From positions 62,001 through 126,000 of the forward strand of contig NZ_BOMS01000045.1 in NCBI RefSeq assembly GCF_016862315.1: DNA of 64,000 bases, read 5' to 3'. Below, piece by piece: positions 15,881 to 24,917 of this stretch. Position numbers and translations under genes: made by a program. This stretch comes from Actinoplanes palleronii. GTDB taxonomy: Bacteria > Actinomycetota > Actinomycetes > Mycobacteriales > Micromonosporaceae. Within the stretch, counting starts at the first letter, position 1, and each line of letters opens with the position of its first letter. The notes under the pieces are model-generated. The model saw only the letters and a list, made by a program, of their open reading frames with translations. It searched no databases and was not told where the DNA came from.

Positions 15881-18388
15881 GTGGCGGACGAGCCTTACCT
15901 GGCCGCATCCTCCACTCTGCGTCACGGCCCGGCCCTCGTCGTGCTGACCGGACCGCCCGGATGCGGGCGCAGCACCCTGCTGCACCGCATCGCCGCGGCG
16001 GCCGGCGGGCCGGTGCACGCCGGTGGTGGCCTGGCCATGCTCGCCACCGTGCCGGCGCTCGCGCTGAGCCGGGCGGTCCGGGCCCGGCTGCCCGGTGACG
16101 ACGTGCACCTGCTCGCCGAGGCGGTCCGCTCCCGGGTCCGCGGCGGCCTGCTGGTCCTCGACGACCTGCAGCACTGCGACCCGGCCACCGTCGCCGCGCT
16201 GCCGCACCTGGCCCGCACCTGCCGGGTCCTGGTCGCGCTGCGCACCCCGCACCGGCTGCCCGACGACCTGCACGACGCGCTGCGCGCCGCCGCCACCGCG
16301 TGGGTGCCGGTCGCGCCGCTGAGCGCCGAGGAGGCCGCCGCGCTGGCCCGGCGCACCGCGGCCCGCCTGGACGAGGCCACCCTGGACGCGGTCACCGCCC
16401 GGGCCGGCGGCAACCCCCTGGCGATCATCGCGCTGGCCCGGCAGGCGGCCGCCGGTCGCGGCCCGGCCGCCCACGACATCGACCAGATCGCGTACGCGAT
16501 CGCCACCGCCCTGGCCGACCTGCCCCGCCCGGCACGCACCGCGCTGGCCGCGCTCGGGCTGCTCGGCCGGCCCGCGCCGGCCGGGCTGCTCGGTCCCGGC
16601 GCCAGCGACCTGCAGGCGGCCGGGCTGGTCGACACCGAACCCGGCGGCGCGCTGTTCCCGGTGTCGGCGTACGTCGCCGAGACCGCGGCCGGTCTGCTGG
16701 ATGCGGGCGCCCGCGCCGAGATGCACCAGCGCCTGGCGCAGCTGACCCCGCCGGCCGAAGCCGCCCGGCACCTGGCCGCCGCCGGCGACAACGCCGGGGC
16801 GTACCGGCAGGCGCTGCTCGCCGCCGACCAGGCCGGCGGCGGCGAACGCGCCGCGCTGCTGCTGTTCGCCTGCGGCCTGGACACCCCGGTCGACCTGCGG
16901 GTCCGGCTCGCCGCCGCGGACGCCGCCCTGATCGCCGGGCGCGCCGGTGACGCCGCCGCGGTGCTCGCCGCCGCCGGGGCCCGCCCGACCGGCGCGGCCG
17001 CCCCCCTCGCGCTGGAGGTCGCCGTGCTGCACGGCGAGGCGCTGCTGCAGGCCGGCCAGCCGGAACAGGCCCGCGCCGCGGTCCGCGGCGTGCCGGACAC
17101 CGCCGCGGTCGCCGTGGTCGCCGCCCGTGACCGGGTGCTGCTGCTCGCCGCCCTGGACACCGCGCCGATGTCGGCCCTGGACCTGGCCGAGAAGGTCGCG
17201 GCCCGGCACCCGGCGCCGCTGCCCGGGGTCGCCGCCGCGCTGGCCGCGGTCCGCGCCGCGCACCGCACCCCCGGCTGGGACACCGCCCTGGAAGAGGCCG
17301 CCGACCCCGGCGGCGACCCGCTGATCACCCGGTGGAGCGCGTGGCTGCTGGTCGAGCACCTGGCCGCCGACGGCCGCCTGGTCGACTCGGCCGCCGCGGC
17401 GCTGCGGGCCGCCGACGCCGCCGCGACGGTGTTCGCCTACGGCTGGCACACCCGGTTCATCGCCGCCGCCGACTGGGCCCTGGCCCTGCACGGCCCGGCC
17501 CTGCCCGAGACCGGCCCGGACGCCGCGGCGGTCCCGCCGGCCGGCTGGGACGGCGTCGAGGGGGTGCTGCGGCGCGCCGCGAACCTCACCGACCTGGCGC
17601 TGCCCGACGACGCCCGCGGCTACGCCACCGCGGCGACCGCGCTGATCGAGGCGGACACCGGGCTGCTGGCCGCCGCCCGGGCCCGGCTGGCCGGGGCGCC
17701 GGCGCACCCGGCGGTGGCCTGGGTGGTGCGCGAGGCCGCGTGGCTCGACGGGCAACCCGACCGGGCCGACGCCACCGGCGCCGACCAGGAGAGCGCCGGG
17801 CTGCTGTCCGGGCTGCAGGCGATCACGGCGCGGTGGGCGGCGCACGACCTCGGCGTACGCGAGAATGCGCCGATCCCCACCGGACTGCCCGGACCGGCGC
17901 GGCGGACCTTGACCGCCTGGGCCGTCGGCCAGGGTTTCCCGGCCGCCGCGGACAGCTGGCAGCCGATCGTGCTGCGCGAGCAGATCCGCTGCCTGCTCGC
18001 CGCCGGGCTGACCGATACCGATCGGGACCGGGCGGTCGCCGCGCTGCTGCGCGCCGAGGACCTCGCCGACCGGGCCGGGCTGACCGTGCTCGCCGGGCGG
18101 GCCCGCCGCGGCCTGCGCCAGCACCGGGTGCACCGCGACACCCGCAGCCGCCGCTCGCACGGCGGGCTCACCCAGCGCGAACAGGACGTCCTGGCGCTGG
18201 TCGCGGCCGGTGAACCGACCCGGCGGATCGCCGGGCAGCTGGGCATCTCCACCGAGACCGTCGACACCCACATCCGGGCCAGCATGCGCAAGCTCGGCGC
18301 CCGGACCCGGACCGAAGCCGCCGCGCTGGCCTTCGCCGCGCCCCCGAGCCGACTCGATCCCAGCGACAACAGCGAGGATGGCCGGTGA
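15881..18388 (+). CDS. LuxR-family ATP-binding regulator (LAL-like)
   Basis: 835 residues. N-terminal P-loop ATPase: Walker A GPPGCGRST (24-32), Walker B LLVLDDLQHCD (D94-D95). A long helical-repeat middle follows, then a C-terminal LuxR helix-turn-helix (LTQREQDVLALVAAGEPTRR, roughly residues 764-812). Large ATP-binding LuxR regulators typically integrate a ligand signal. The GTG start has a strong GAGGAGG site 7 nt upstream. The gene is divergent from the dynamin operon, which is a plausible target, and is coupled by a 4-nt overlap to the next gene. Confidence 0.88.
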   Translation: MADEPYLAASSTLRHGPALVVLTGPPGCGRSTLLHRIAAAAGGPVHAGGGLAMLATVPALALSRAVRARLPGDDVHLLAEAVRSRVRGGLLVLDDLQHCDPATVAALPHLARTCRVLVALRTPHRLPDDLHDALRAAATAWVPVAPLSAEEAAALARRTAARLDEATLDAVTARAGGNPLAIIALARQAAAGRGPAAHDIDQIAYAIATALADLPRPARTALAALGLLGRPAPAGLLGPGASDLQAAGLVDTEPGGALFPVSAYVAETAAGLLDAGARAEMHQRLAQLTPPAEAARHLAAAGDNAGAYRQALLAADQAGGGERAALLLFACGLDTPVDLRVRLAAADAALIAGRAGDAAAVLAAAGARPTGAAAPLALEVAVLHGEALLQAGQPEQARAAVRGVPDTAAVAVVAARDRVLLLAALDTAPMSALDLAEKVAARHPAPLPGVAAALAAVRAAHRTPGWDTALEEAADPGGDPLITRWSAWLLVEHLAADGRLVDSAAAALRAADAAATVFAYGWHTRFIAAADWALALHGPALPETGPDAAAVPPAGWDGVEGVLRRAANLTDLALPDDARGYATAATALIEADTGLLAAARARLAGAPAHPAVAWVVREAAWLDGQPDRADATGADQESAGLLSGLQAITARWAAHDLGVRENAPIPTGLPGPARRTLTAWAVGQGFPAAADSWQPIVLREQIRCLLAAGLTDTDRDRAVAALLRAEDLADRAGLTVLAGRARRGLRQHRVHRDTRSRRSHGGLTQREQDVLALVAAGEPTRRIAGQLGISTETVDTHIRASMRKLGARTRTEAAALAFAAPPSRLDPSDNSEDGR

Positions 18389-18924
18389 ACACACAGCCCG
18401 ACGCACCACGCCACGTAGTTGCCACCGCGGCCGACGCCGACGCGGTGCTGCGCCGCCTGGCCCGGGAGGGCTGGACCGCCCGGGTCGGTTTCGCCCTGCC
18501 CGACCAGGCCTGGGACGTGGCCGCGGCGCACATCGTGCTGCACGGCCGGATCGGCGACGACGACACCGAGACCGTGCGCCTGGCGGTGCTGGCGGCGGCC
18601 CGCGGCACCGGCATCGTCGCGGTCTGTGACGCCGAGTCGCCGGCCGGGCGGGCGCTCGTCGACGACCTGGGGCGGATCGGCCCGGTGCGGCGCGGCGCGG
18701 ACGCCCCGGAGACCGGCGGGGACCCGGTCGCCAGCCTCATCCCGGAGCAGCGCGCCCTGCTCGACCGGCTCGCCGCCGGGGACACCATCGCCGCCGCGGC
18801 CGCCGCCGAGTTCCTGTCGCTGCGCACCGCGAACCGGCGCATCGCCGAGGCCCGCACCCTGTTCGGGGTCCGCACCACCCGCGAGGCCGTCCTGGCCTAC
18901 CTGCGCCAGCGCCAGCCGGAATAA
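18385..18924 (+). CDS. Small response-regulator-like HTH protein
   Basis: 179 residues. The N-terminal ~110 residues resemble a degenerate receiver-like fold with no convincing phospho-acceptor. The C-terminal part (FLSLRTANRRIAEARTLFGV then TTREAVLAYL) resembles a LuxR-type helix-turn-helix. Its GTG overlaps the TGA of the upstream LuxR-ATPase gene (GTGA), so the two are translationally coupled and probably act together. Confidence 0.7.
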   Translation: MNTQPDAPRHVVATAADADAVLRRLAREGWTARVGFALPDQAWDVAAAHIVLHGRIGDDDTETVRLAVLAAARGTGIVAVCDAESPAGRALVDDLGRIGPVRRGADAPETGGDPVASLIPEQRALLDRLAAGDTIAAAAAAEFLSLRTANRRIAEARTLFGVRTTREAVLAYLRQRQPE

Positions 18925-19043
18925 CCCCCGCCGTCGGCGTCCGGGCCGCTGCCGCCTGCGGTCACTGCTTTTCCGGTACGCCGTGAGCGCGCGTGCCGGT
19001 GATGCGACCATCGTCGAGGCCCCCTGCCGTGGCGCGCACCACG

Positions 19044-19093
19044 TTGACACCTCGTGGAACGCAGTTCCAGGATGGTTATGGAACGGCATTCCA
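19044..19093 (+). promoter_or_regulatory. Promoter with two tandem palindromic operators
   Basis: Palindrome 1 is TGGAACGCAGTTCCA (19055-19069); palindrome 2 is TGGAACGGCATTCCA (19079-19093). They are 24 bp apart centre to centre. A TTGACA -35 box (19044-19049) with an 18-bp spacer to CAGGAT (19068-19073) overlaps palindrome 1. This layout implies repression of the FAD monooxygenase gene by a dimeric regulator, probably TetR-like and encoded elsewhere. Confidence 0.75.
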
Positions 19094-19117
19094 GACGACT
19101 TCCCGAAGGACACGAAG

Positions 19118-20248
19118 ATGACGACACCGGTCACGATCATCGGCGCGGGACTCGGCGGCCTCACCCTGGCCCGGGTCCTGCACGTGCACGGCATCACGGC
19201 GACGGTCTACGAGGCCGAACCGTCCGCGGACGCGCGCGCCCAGGGCGGGCAGCTCGACATGCACGCCCACAACGGCCAGGTCGCCCTGGAGGCCGCCGGG
19301 CTCACCGCAGCGTTCCGGGCGATCATCCACGAGGGCGCCGCCGCGTCGCGGGTGCTCGACAAGCACGCCACGGTGCTGCTCGACGAACCCGACGACGGCA
19401 CCGGCGCGCGCCCCGAGGCGCTGCGCGGCGACCTGCGCCGGATCCTGATCGAGGCGCTGCCGGCCGGCACCGTGCAGTGGGGCCGCAAACTCACGGCCGT
19501 GACCGCGCTCGGCGCCGGCCGGCACGAGCTGACCTTCGCCGACGGCGCCACGGTCACCAGCGAGCTGCTGGTCGGCGCGGACGGCGCCTGGTCCAAGGTC
19601 CGCCCGTTGCTGTCCGCGGCCACCCCGTGGTACGTCGGCACGGTGTTCGTCGAGACGTACCTGCACGACGTCGACACCCGGCACCCCGCGGTGGCCGCGC
19701 TCGTCGGCGCCGGGACGATGGCCGCGCTCGCCCCCGGGCAGGGCATCACCGCGCACCGCGAGGCCGGCGGGATCATCCACACCTACACCCAGCTGAACCG
19801 GCCCGCCGACTGGGTCGCCGCGATCGACTTCACCGACACCGCGGCCGCGGCCGGCCGGGTCGCCGCCGAGTTCGCCGGCTGGGCCCCGGACCTGCTCGCG
19901 CTGATCACCGGCAGCGACACCCCGCTGGTGCCCCGCATGATCCACTCATTGCCGGACGGGCACCGCTGGGACCGTACCCCCGGGGTGACCCTGATCGGCG
20001 ACGCCGCGCACCTGATGCCGCCGGCCGGCGAGGGCGCGAACCTGGCCATGCTCGACGGCGCGGAACTCGGCCAGGCCCTGGCCGCGCACCCCGGCGACCC
20101 GGAAGCGGCGCTGAGCGCCTACGAAGCGGTGATGTTCCCGCGCAGCGCCGCCGAGTACGAGGACGCCCACGAACTGCTCGACACGATCCTCGGCGACCGG
20201 GCCCCGCAGGGCCTGGTCGACTTCTTCGTCAGCGCCGGGCAGCACTGA
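19118..20248 (+). CDS. FAD-dependent monooxygenase, TetX-like
   Basis: 376-residue flavoprotein monooxygenase. The Rossmann motif TIIGAGLGGLTLARVL binds the ADP part of FAD, and the second FAD motif VTLIGDAAHLMPPAGEGANL is intact. Similar to TetX-type aromatic hydroxylases, which may hydroxylate tetracyclines or other aromatic compounds; the substrate here is not known. An AAGGA site precedes the ATG. It has its own promoter with two operators, so it is probably inducible. Confidence 0.88.
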   Translation: MTTPVTIIGAGLGGLTLARVLHVHGITATVYEAEPSADARAQGGQLDMHAHNGQVALEAAGLTAAFRAIIHEGAAASRVLDKHATVLLDEPDDGTGARPEALRGDLRRILIEALPAGTVQWGRKLTAVTALGAGRHELTFADGATVTSELLVGADGAWSKVRPLLSAATPWYVGTVFVETYLHDVDTRHPAVAALVGAGTMAALAPGQGITAHREAGGIIHTYTQLNRPADWVAAIDFTDTAAAAGRVAAEFAGWAPDLLALITGSDTPLVPRMIHSLPDGHRWDRTPGVTLIGDAAHLMPPAGEGANLAMLDGAELGQALAAHPGDPEAALSAYEAVMFPRSAAEYEDAHELLDTILGDRAPQGLVDFFVSAGQH

Positions 20249-20365
20249 CCCGGCGGGCGCGGCGACAGGCCGCCACGACCCGGCTGCTCGGTGACGACTT
20301 CTCCAATTGCTAATGTCTGCAAGTCAGGGTCCGGCGCCGCGGTGGCGTGAACGTGCACAGAAGAG

Positions 20366-20707
20366 GTGGCCGTGTCGCTGCCGCTGTACCAGGTCAAGGC
20401 CGAACTCTTCCGCACCCTGGGTCATCCGGTGCGGATACGGGTGCTGGAGCTGCTGCAGGCCGGGCCCAGACCGGTGCGGGACCTGCTCACCGCGATCGAG
20501 GTGGAGCCCTCGAGCCTGTCGCAACAGCTCGCGGTGCTGCGCCGGGCCGGGCTGGTGACCTCGTCGCGGAGCGGCTCACGGGTGATGTACGCATTGAGCA
20601 CCCCGGACGTGGCGGATCTGCTGGCCGCCGGCCGGCGCATTCTCGGATCGATGCTGACCGACCGCGGTGACCTGCTGGCGCAGCTGCGCACCCAGGACGA
20701 GCAGTGA
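20366..20707 (+). CDS. ArsR/SmtB family regulator
   Basis: 113-residue winged-helix protein (FRTLGHPVRIRVLELLQAGP, LSQQLAVLRRAGLVTSSRSG). No CxC metal motif is visible, so it is unlikely to be a classical metal sensor. The GTG at 20366 or 20372 may be the start. Its stop overlaps the start of the SulP gene (GTGA), the usual arrangement of an ArsR-like gene with a SulP transporter in actinobacteria. Confidence 0.88.
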   Translation: MAVSLPLYQVKAELFRTLGHPVRIRVLELLQAGPRPVRDLLTAIEVEPSSLSQQLAVLRRAGLVTSSRSGSRVMYALSTPDVADLLAAGRRILGSMLTDRGDLLAQLRTQDEQ

Positions 20708-22422
20708 ACCGCGCCGCGGCGACGGCCCGGCTCACCGGCCTGCTGCCGCAGCGCGGTGACCTGGCGGCCGCCCGTCGCGCCCCCCGCGCCGACCTGCTCG
20801 CCGGACTGACCGTGGCCGTGGTGGCGTTGCCCCTGGCGTTGGCGTTCGGGGTCACCTCCGGCATGGGGGCGCAGGCCGGACTGGTCACCGCGGTCGTCGC
20901 CGGGGCGGTCGCCGCGGTGTTCGGCGGCTCCAACCTGCAGGTGTCCGGGCCGACCGGAGCGATGACCGTGGTCCTGGTGCCGGTCATCGCCGAGTTCGGC
21001 GCTCGCGGAGTGCTGATGGTCGGCGTGCTGGCCGGGCTGATCCTCATCGGGCTGGCGGTGGCCCGCTTCGGCCGCTACGTCCGCTACCTTCCCACCCCGG
21101 TGCTCGAGGGGTTCACCGCCGGCATCGCCGTGGTCATCGCGCTGCAGCAGCTCCCGACGGCGCTCGGGGTCACCGGCGCGCACGGCGACAAGGTGTGGGC
21201 GGTGGCGTTCGACGCTGTGACCCGCTTCGCCGGTGACCCGCACCCGGCACCCATCGCCGTGGCCGCCGGCGTCGCGGCGACGATGCTGCTCGGCGCCCGC
21301 TGGCACCCCGGCCTGCCGTTCTCCCTGCTCGGCGTCGCCGCCGCGACGGTCCTGGCCGAGACCACCCCGATCTCGCTGGCCCGGATCGGGGCGCTGCCCG
21401 CCGGTCTGCCGGCTCCGTCGCTGAGCTTTCTGGACGTCCACGCCGTGCGCATGCTGCTGCCCGCCGCAGCCGCGGTGGCCGCGCTCGCCGCGCTGGAGAG
21501 CCTGCTGTCGGCCACCGTCGCCGACGCGATGAGCGTGAACGAGCACCACGACCCCGACCGGGAGCTGTTCGGTCAGGGCCTGGCCAACCTCGCCGCGCCG
21601 GTGTTCGGCGGCATCCCGGCCACCGCGGCGATCGCCCGCACCGCCGTCAACGTGCGCGCCGGCGCCCGCTCGAAACTCGCCTCGCTGACCCACGCGGTCG
21701 TGCTGGCCGTCATCGTGCTCGCCGCCGGGCCGCTGGTCGCCCGGATCCCGCTCGCCGCGCTGGCCGGTGTGCTGCTGGCCACCACGGTGCGCATGGTCGA
21801 AACCGGCGCCCTGCTCGCCCTGGCCCGATCCACCCGTAGTGACGCGCTGGTACTCTTTCTCACCTTCACCGTGACCGTCGCGTTCGACCTGGTCACCGCG
21901 GTCGCCGTCGGTATCGGGGTCGCGATCGTGCTGGCCCTGCGCGCGGTCGCGCGGACGGCCCGCGTCGAGCAGATCCCACTGGAGAGCGGCGACCACAGCG
22001 CCGAAGAACACGCGCTGCTCGCCGAGCACATCGTCGCGTACCGCCTCGACGGGCCGCTGTTCTTCGCCGCCGCCCACCGTTTCCTGTTGCAACTGTCCGA
22101 GATCGCCGACGTGCGGGTGGTGATCCTGCGCATGTCGCGGGTCTCGACCATCGACGCGACCGGCGCGCACGTGCTCGGCGACGCCATCAGCCGGCTGCAC
22201 CGCCGCGGCATCGTCGTGCTGCTCTCCGGCATCGTCGCCAGCCACGAGGAGGTCCTGACCACCCTCGGCATCGCCGAACAGCTACGCCGCGACGGGCACG
22301 TCTTCGCCGACACCCCCACCGCGATCACCCACGCCCGCACGCACGTCCCGGACAGCACCGCGGTGCCGGCGTCGCGCGAACCCGGACACGACGACGCCGC
22401 AGCCGACCGGCCGACCCGCTGA
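20704..22422 (+). CDS. SulP family anion transporter with STAS domain
   Basis: 572 residues. About 10-12 membrane helices with the SulP signature region (ADLLAGLTVAVVALPLALAF and SNLQVSGPTGAMTVVLVPV), then a cytosolic STAS domain (ILRMSRVSTIDATGAHVLGD). It may carry sulfate, bicarbonate or dicarboxylate. Coupled to the upstream ArsR-like regulator. Confidence 0.9.
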   Translation: MNRAAATARLTGLLPQRGDLAAARRAPRADLLAGLTVAVVALPLALAFGVTSGMGAQAGLVTAVVAGAVAAVFGGSNLQVSGPTGAMTVVLVPVIAEFGARGVLMVGVLAGLILIGLAVARFGRYVRYLPTPVLEGFTAGIAVVIALQQLPTALGVTGAHGDKVWAVAFDAVTRFAGDPHPAPIAVAAGVAATMLLGARWHPGLPFSLLGVAAATVLAETTPISLARIGALPAGLPAPSLSFLDVHAVRMLLPAAAAVAALAALESLLSATVADAMSVNEHHDPDRELFGQGLANLAAPVFGGIPATAAIARTAVNVRAGARSKLASLTHAVVLAVIVLAAGPLVARIPLAALAGVLLATTVRMVETGALLALARSTRSDALVLFLTFTVTVAFDLVTAVAVGIGVAIVLALRAVARTARVEQIPLESGDHSAEEHALLAEHIVAYRLDGPLFFAAAHRFLLQLSEIADVRVVILRMSRVSTIDATGAHVLGDAISRLHRRGIVVLLSGIVASHEEVLTTLGIAEQLRRDGHVFADTPTAITHARTHVPDSTAVPASREPGHDDAAADRPTR

Positions 22423-22474
22423 CACGGTCCGGGCCGCTCCCGGAGTTCCCGCGCAGCGCCGCGGAGGACGAGCC

Positions 22475-22508
22475 CTTATCGATACTCGATGCATCGACTT
22501 TCGATAAG
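22475..22508. promoter_or_regulatory. 34-bp nested palindromic operator
   Basis: Symmetric 8-3-12-3-8 layout: CTTATCGA (22475-22482), a central TCGATGCATCGA palindrome (22486-22497) and TCGATAAG (22501-22508). It ends at the AAGGAG ribosome-binding site of the DUF2975 gene, and that site is itself part of a 12-bp palindrome AAGGAGCTCCTT (22506-22517). The downstream XRE protein is the obvious candidate ligand. Confidence 0.75.
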
Positions 22509-22519
22509 GAGCTCCTTTC

Positions 22520-23140
22520 GTGGCGCCATCCTCTCGTCGTTCCGGCGCCCTGCGCCCGTTGCGGGCCCTGCTCACCGTCACCGTCGTCGCGAACGTCGGA
22601 TTCCTGGTCATCGCGGCCATCGACTGGATCATGGGTACCTGGAACCGGTCCGAGTTCTGGGCACCCGCCGACGCGCTGACCACCCCGGTGATCGACCCGC
22701 TGCTGCCGGCGTTCACCGTGCAGGCCGACAACGTGGCGGTGGTGGTCACGGTCGCCGACCAGACCCCCGCGCAGGCGGTGCTTGACGTCATCGCCGGGGG
22801 CACCCCGGGCGCGATCGCCTGGCTCGTGATCGCCGTCCTGGCCCGCCGGATCGTCACCGCGGCCCTGGGCCCGGGCGTGGATCCGTTCGCCGCCGCCACC
22901 GCCGGACGGATCCGCCGGCTGGGCATCGTCATCCTCACCGCCGGCGGTCTCGCCGAACTCATCAGCGCGGCCGCCGAGTACACGCTGTACCGCAGCGTGT
23001 TCAAGGACTCGTCGTTCACCGGCGCCGGCGCCGCGACCTTCAGTCTCTGGTGGCTGCCGCTGGGCCTGGCCGTGCTGGCGTTCGCCGCGGTGGTCCGGCA
23101 CGGCAGCGCACTACGGGCCGAGCTCGACGAGGTCATCTGA
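22520..23140 (+). CDS. DUF2975-type membrane protein
   Basis: 206 residues with four hydrophobic segments (LLTVTVVANVGFLVIAAIDW; AIAWLVIAVLARRIV; LGIVILTAGGLAELISAAAEY; WWLPLGLAVLAFAAVV). This matches DUF2975 proteins, which are almost always paired with a small XRE regulator. GTG start with AAGGAG 8 nt upstream. It overlaps the XRE gene by 1 nt (TGATG). Function unknown. Confidence 0.82.
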   Translation: MAPSSRRSGALRPLRALLTVTVVANVGFLVIAAIDWIMGTWNRSEFWAPADALTTPVIDPLLPAFTVQADNVAVVVTVADQTPAQAVLDVIAGGTPGAIAWLVIAVLARRIVTAALGPGVDPFAAATAGRIRRLGIVILTAGGLAELISAAAEYTLYRSVFKDSSFTGAGAATFSLWWLPLGLAVLAFAAVVRHGSALRAELDEVI

Positions 23141-23370
23141 TGCCCCCCGAGGAGCAGCACCGCGTCGACATCCACATCGACCGGCTCCTGGAGGCCCGCG
23201 GCATGACCCTCACCGAGCTCGCCGGACAGGTCGGCCTGACCCTGGCCAACCTGTCCGTCCTCAAGAACGGGCGCGCCCGCGCCATCCGGTTCAGCACGCT
23301 GACCGCGCTCTGCGACGCTCTCGACTGCCAGCCCAGTGACCTGATCACGGTCCGGCGGCCGGAGTCCTAG
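23140..23370 (+). CDS. XRE family regulator (YozG-like)
   Basis: 76-residue Cro/C1-type helix-turn-helix protein (EARGMTLTELAGQVGLTLAN, LSVLKNGRARAIRFSTLTAL, ALDCQPSDLI). The conserved pair with DUF2975 suggests autoregulation through the TATCGA palindromes at 22475-22508. Start ATG overlaps the DUF2975 stop. Confidence 0.9.
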   Translation: MPPEEQHRVDIHIDRLLEARGMTLTELAGQVGLTLANLSVLKNGRARAIRFSTLTALCDALDCQPSDLITVRRPES

Positions 23371-23400
23371 CCGTTCCTGGCGTCGTGCCGGCCGGGCCCA

Positions 23401-23465
23401 GCGGCAGCGGGGCGAACGGGTGGGACTGCCAGATCAGCTCGGACAGATGGGTGCGGCCGCCGGCA
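23401..23465 (-). pseudogene. Relic of a carboxylesterase 3' end
   Basis: This stretch closely resembles two separate parts of the intact esterase gene at 25543-27060. 23401-23435 matches 25551-25585 (coding for IWQSHPFAPL), and 23430-23465 matches 25862-25897 (coding for GRTHLYEL). About 275 bp between them are missing. The TetR gene now reads through it in another frame and takes its last ~10 codons from it. Confidence 0.65.
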
Positions 23466-24021
23466 GGGCGTTGTCGACCAGTACGGCCGCGATGGCCGCG
23501 GCGGTACTGAACGCCTCCGCGTCCAGGACCCGGCCCCGGGCCGCCGCGCCGTCCAGCAGTAACGCCAGCTGCTCGCCGAGCCGCTCCGGTTCGGCGGCAC
23601 CGGCATCGCGGGCGGCCGCGGCCAGCCGGGCGGCGAACCCCAGCTTGTAGTCACGGGCGTGCACCCGGGCGGGATGACCCGGATCGGGCAGCTCGACGGC
23701 CGCCGCGATGAACGGGCACAACGGCGAGTGCACGTCGAACACCGCCAGGAGCCGCTCGCGGGGCGTCAGGTCGGCGCGGTCGAACACCTCGGGCAGGATG
23801 TCCGGGTCGAACCGGCGCAGACACTCGGCGATCAACTCGTCCTTGCCGCCGAAGTGCTGGTAGAGGGTGCGCTTGGACACCTCGGCCACCGTGCACAGCT
23901 GATCCATGCCGGTGTTGTTGATGCCCTGCTCCCGGAACAGCTGCTGGGACGCGCTGACGATGCGCTCGCGCGCGCCCCGGCCCCGGCGCAACCCCCGCGG
24001 CCCCTTCTCCACCTCTGTCAC
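23434..24021 (-). CDS. TetR family regulator
   Basis: 195 residues with an N-terminal TetR helix-turn-helix (INNTGMDQLCTVAEVSKRTL then YQHFGGKDELIAECLRRF). Divergent from the SDR/reductase genes, which it probably controls. The C-terminal end (LPAAAPICPS) derives from an out-of-frame esterase relic, so the original C-terminus may have been lost. Confidence 0.88.
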   Translation of the reverse strand: MTEVEKGPRGLRRGRGARERIVSASQQLFREQGINNTGMDQLCTVAEVSKRTLYQHFGGKDELIAECLRRFDPDILPEVFDRADLTPRERLLAVFDVHSPLCPFIAAAVELPDPGHPARVHARDYKLGFAARLAAAARDAGAAEPERLGEQLALLLDGAAARGRVLDAEAFSTAAAIAAVLVDNALPAAAPICPS

Positions 24022-24091
24022 CGGCCCAGCCTAACCCACCCGGGTACCGACCGGTGTGCATAGCTTGCGCCGGGCGGGACCGGCCGCTACC

Positions 24092-24117
24092 TTAAGCACG
24101 CAGATCGGTGTACTTAA
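24092..24117. promoter_or_regulatory. Imperfect dyad, candidate TetR operator
   Basis: TTAAGCAC (24092-24099) and GTGTACTTAA (24108-24117) form a 26-bp imperfect dyad: the outer TTAAG/CTTAA arms pair perfectly, with scattered inner pairs. It lies between the divergent TetR and SDR genes, 28 nt before the SDR start. Confidence 0.45.
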
Positions 24118-24144
24118 CATCGGCGGAGCGAGAGCGGGGCAGTC

Positions 24145-24879
24145 GTGGGAAAGCTCGATGGCAAGGTCGCAGTGATCACCGGCGGGACGAGCGGGATGGC
24201 GCTGGCCGGCGCCCGCCGGTTCGTCGACGAGGGGGCATACGTCTTCATCACCGGCCGGCGCCAGGACGCCCTCGACGACGCGGTCGCGCTGATCGGCCGC
24301 AACGTCACCGGGGTGCGGGCCGACTCGGCCGACCTCGACGACCTGGACCGGCTGTACGCCACGGTCAAGCAGGAGAAGGGCACGATCGACGTGCTGTGGG
24401 CCAGCGCCGGCACCGGCGAGCAGGGCAGCCTCGGCGAGATCACCGAGAAGCAGTTCGACGCAGCGTTCACGCTCAACGCCCGCGGCACCCTGTTCACCGT
24501 GCAGAAGGCCCTGCCGCTGATCAACGACGGCGGCTCGATCCTGATGACCGGGTCGAACGCGTCGCTGCGCGGCTACCCCCAGTGGAGCGTGTACGCGGCG
24601 AGCAAGGCCGTACTGCCCGCCTACGCCCGGGTCTGGGTGGCCGAGCTGCGCGACCGGAAGATCCGGGTGAACGTTCTCACCCCCGGCCAGGTCGCCACGC
24701 CGATCCTGGCCGAAGTGATGGACGAGCAGACCAAGGCACAGTTCGAAGCGGTGATCCCGCGCCGGGAGATGGGCCGCCCCGAGGAGATCGCCGCGGTCGC
24801 GCTGTTCCTGGCCTCGGACGACTCGAGCTACGTCAACGGCATGGAACTGGTCGCCGACGGCGGCACCACGGTGATCTGA
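24145..24879 (+). CDS. Short-chain dehydrogenase/reductase
   Basis: 244-residue classical SDR. The nucleotide-binding motif is TGGTSGM (12-18). The catalytic set is Ser140 (or 137) in SNAS, Tyr150 and Lys154 in YAASK. ASAG replaces the more usual NNAG. C-terminal substrate region ends in YVNGMELVADGGTTVI. Substrate unknown. GTG start. First gene downstream of the TetR-controlled intergenic region. Confidence 0.9.
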   Translation: MGKLDGKVAVITGGTSGMALAGARRFVDEGAYVFITGRRQDALDDAVALIGRNVTGVRADSADLDDLDRLYATVKQEKGTIDVLWASAGTGEQGSLGEITEKQFDAAFTLNARGTLFTVQKALPLINDGGSILMTGSNASLRGYPQWSVYAASKAVLPAYARVWVAELRDRKIRVNVLTPGQVATPILAEVMDEQTKAQFEAVIPRREMGRPEEIAAVALFLASDDSSYVNGMELVADGGTTVI

Positions 24880-24917
24880 ACCCACCCCGCATCCATCTGC
24901 AGTAAGGAAAAGACGTC

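Noticed and set aside
15878..18409. 843-codon frame opposite the LuxR-ATPase gene
   Set aside because: Gly/Gln/Arg-rich antisense shadow; the + strand has Walker motifs, an HTH and a strong ribosome-binding site.
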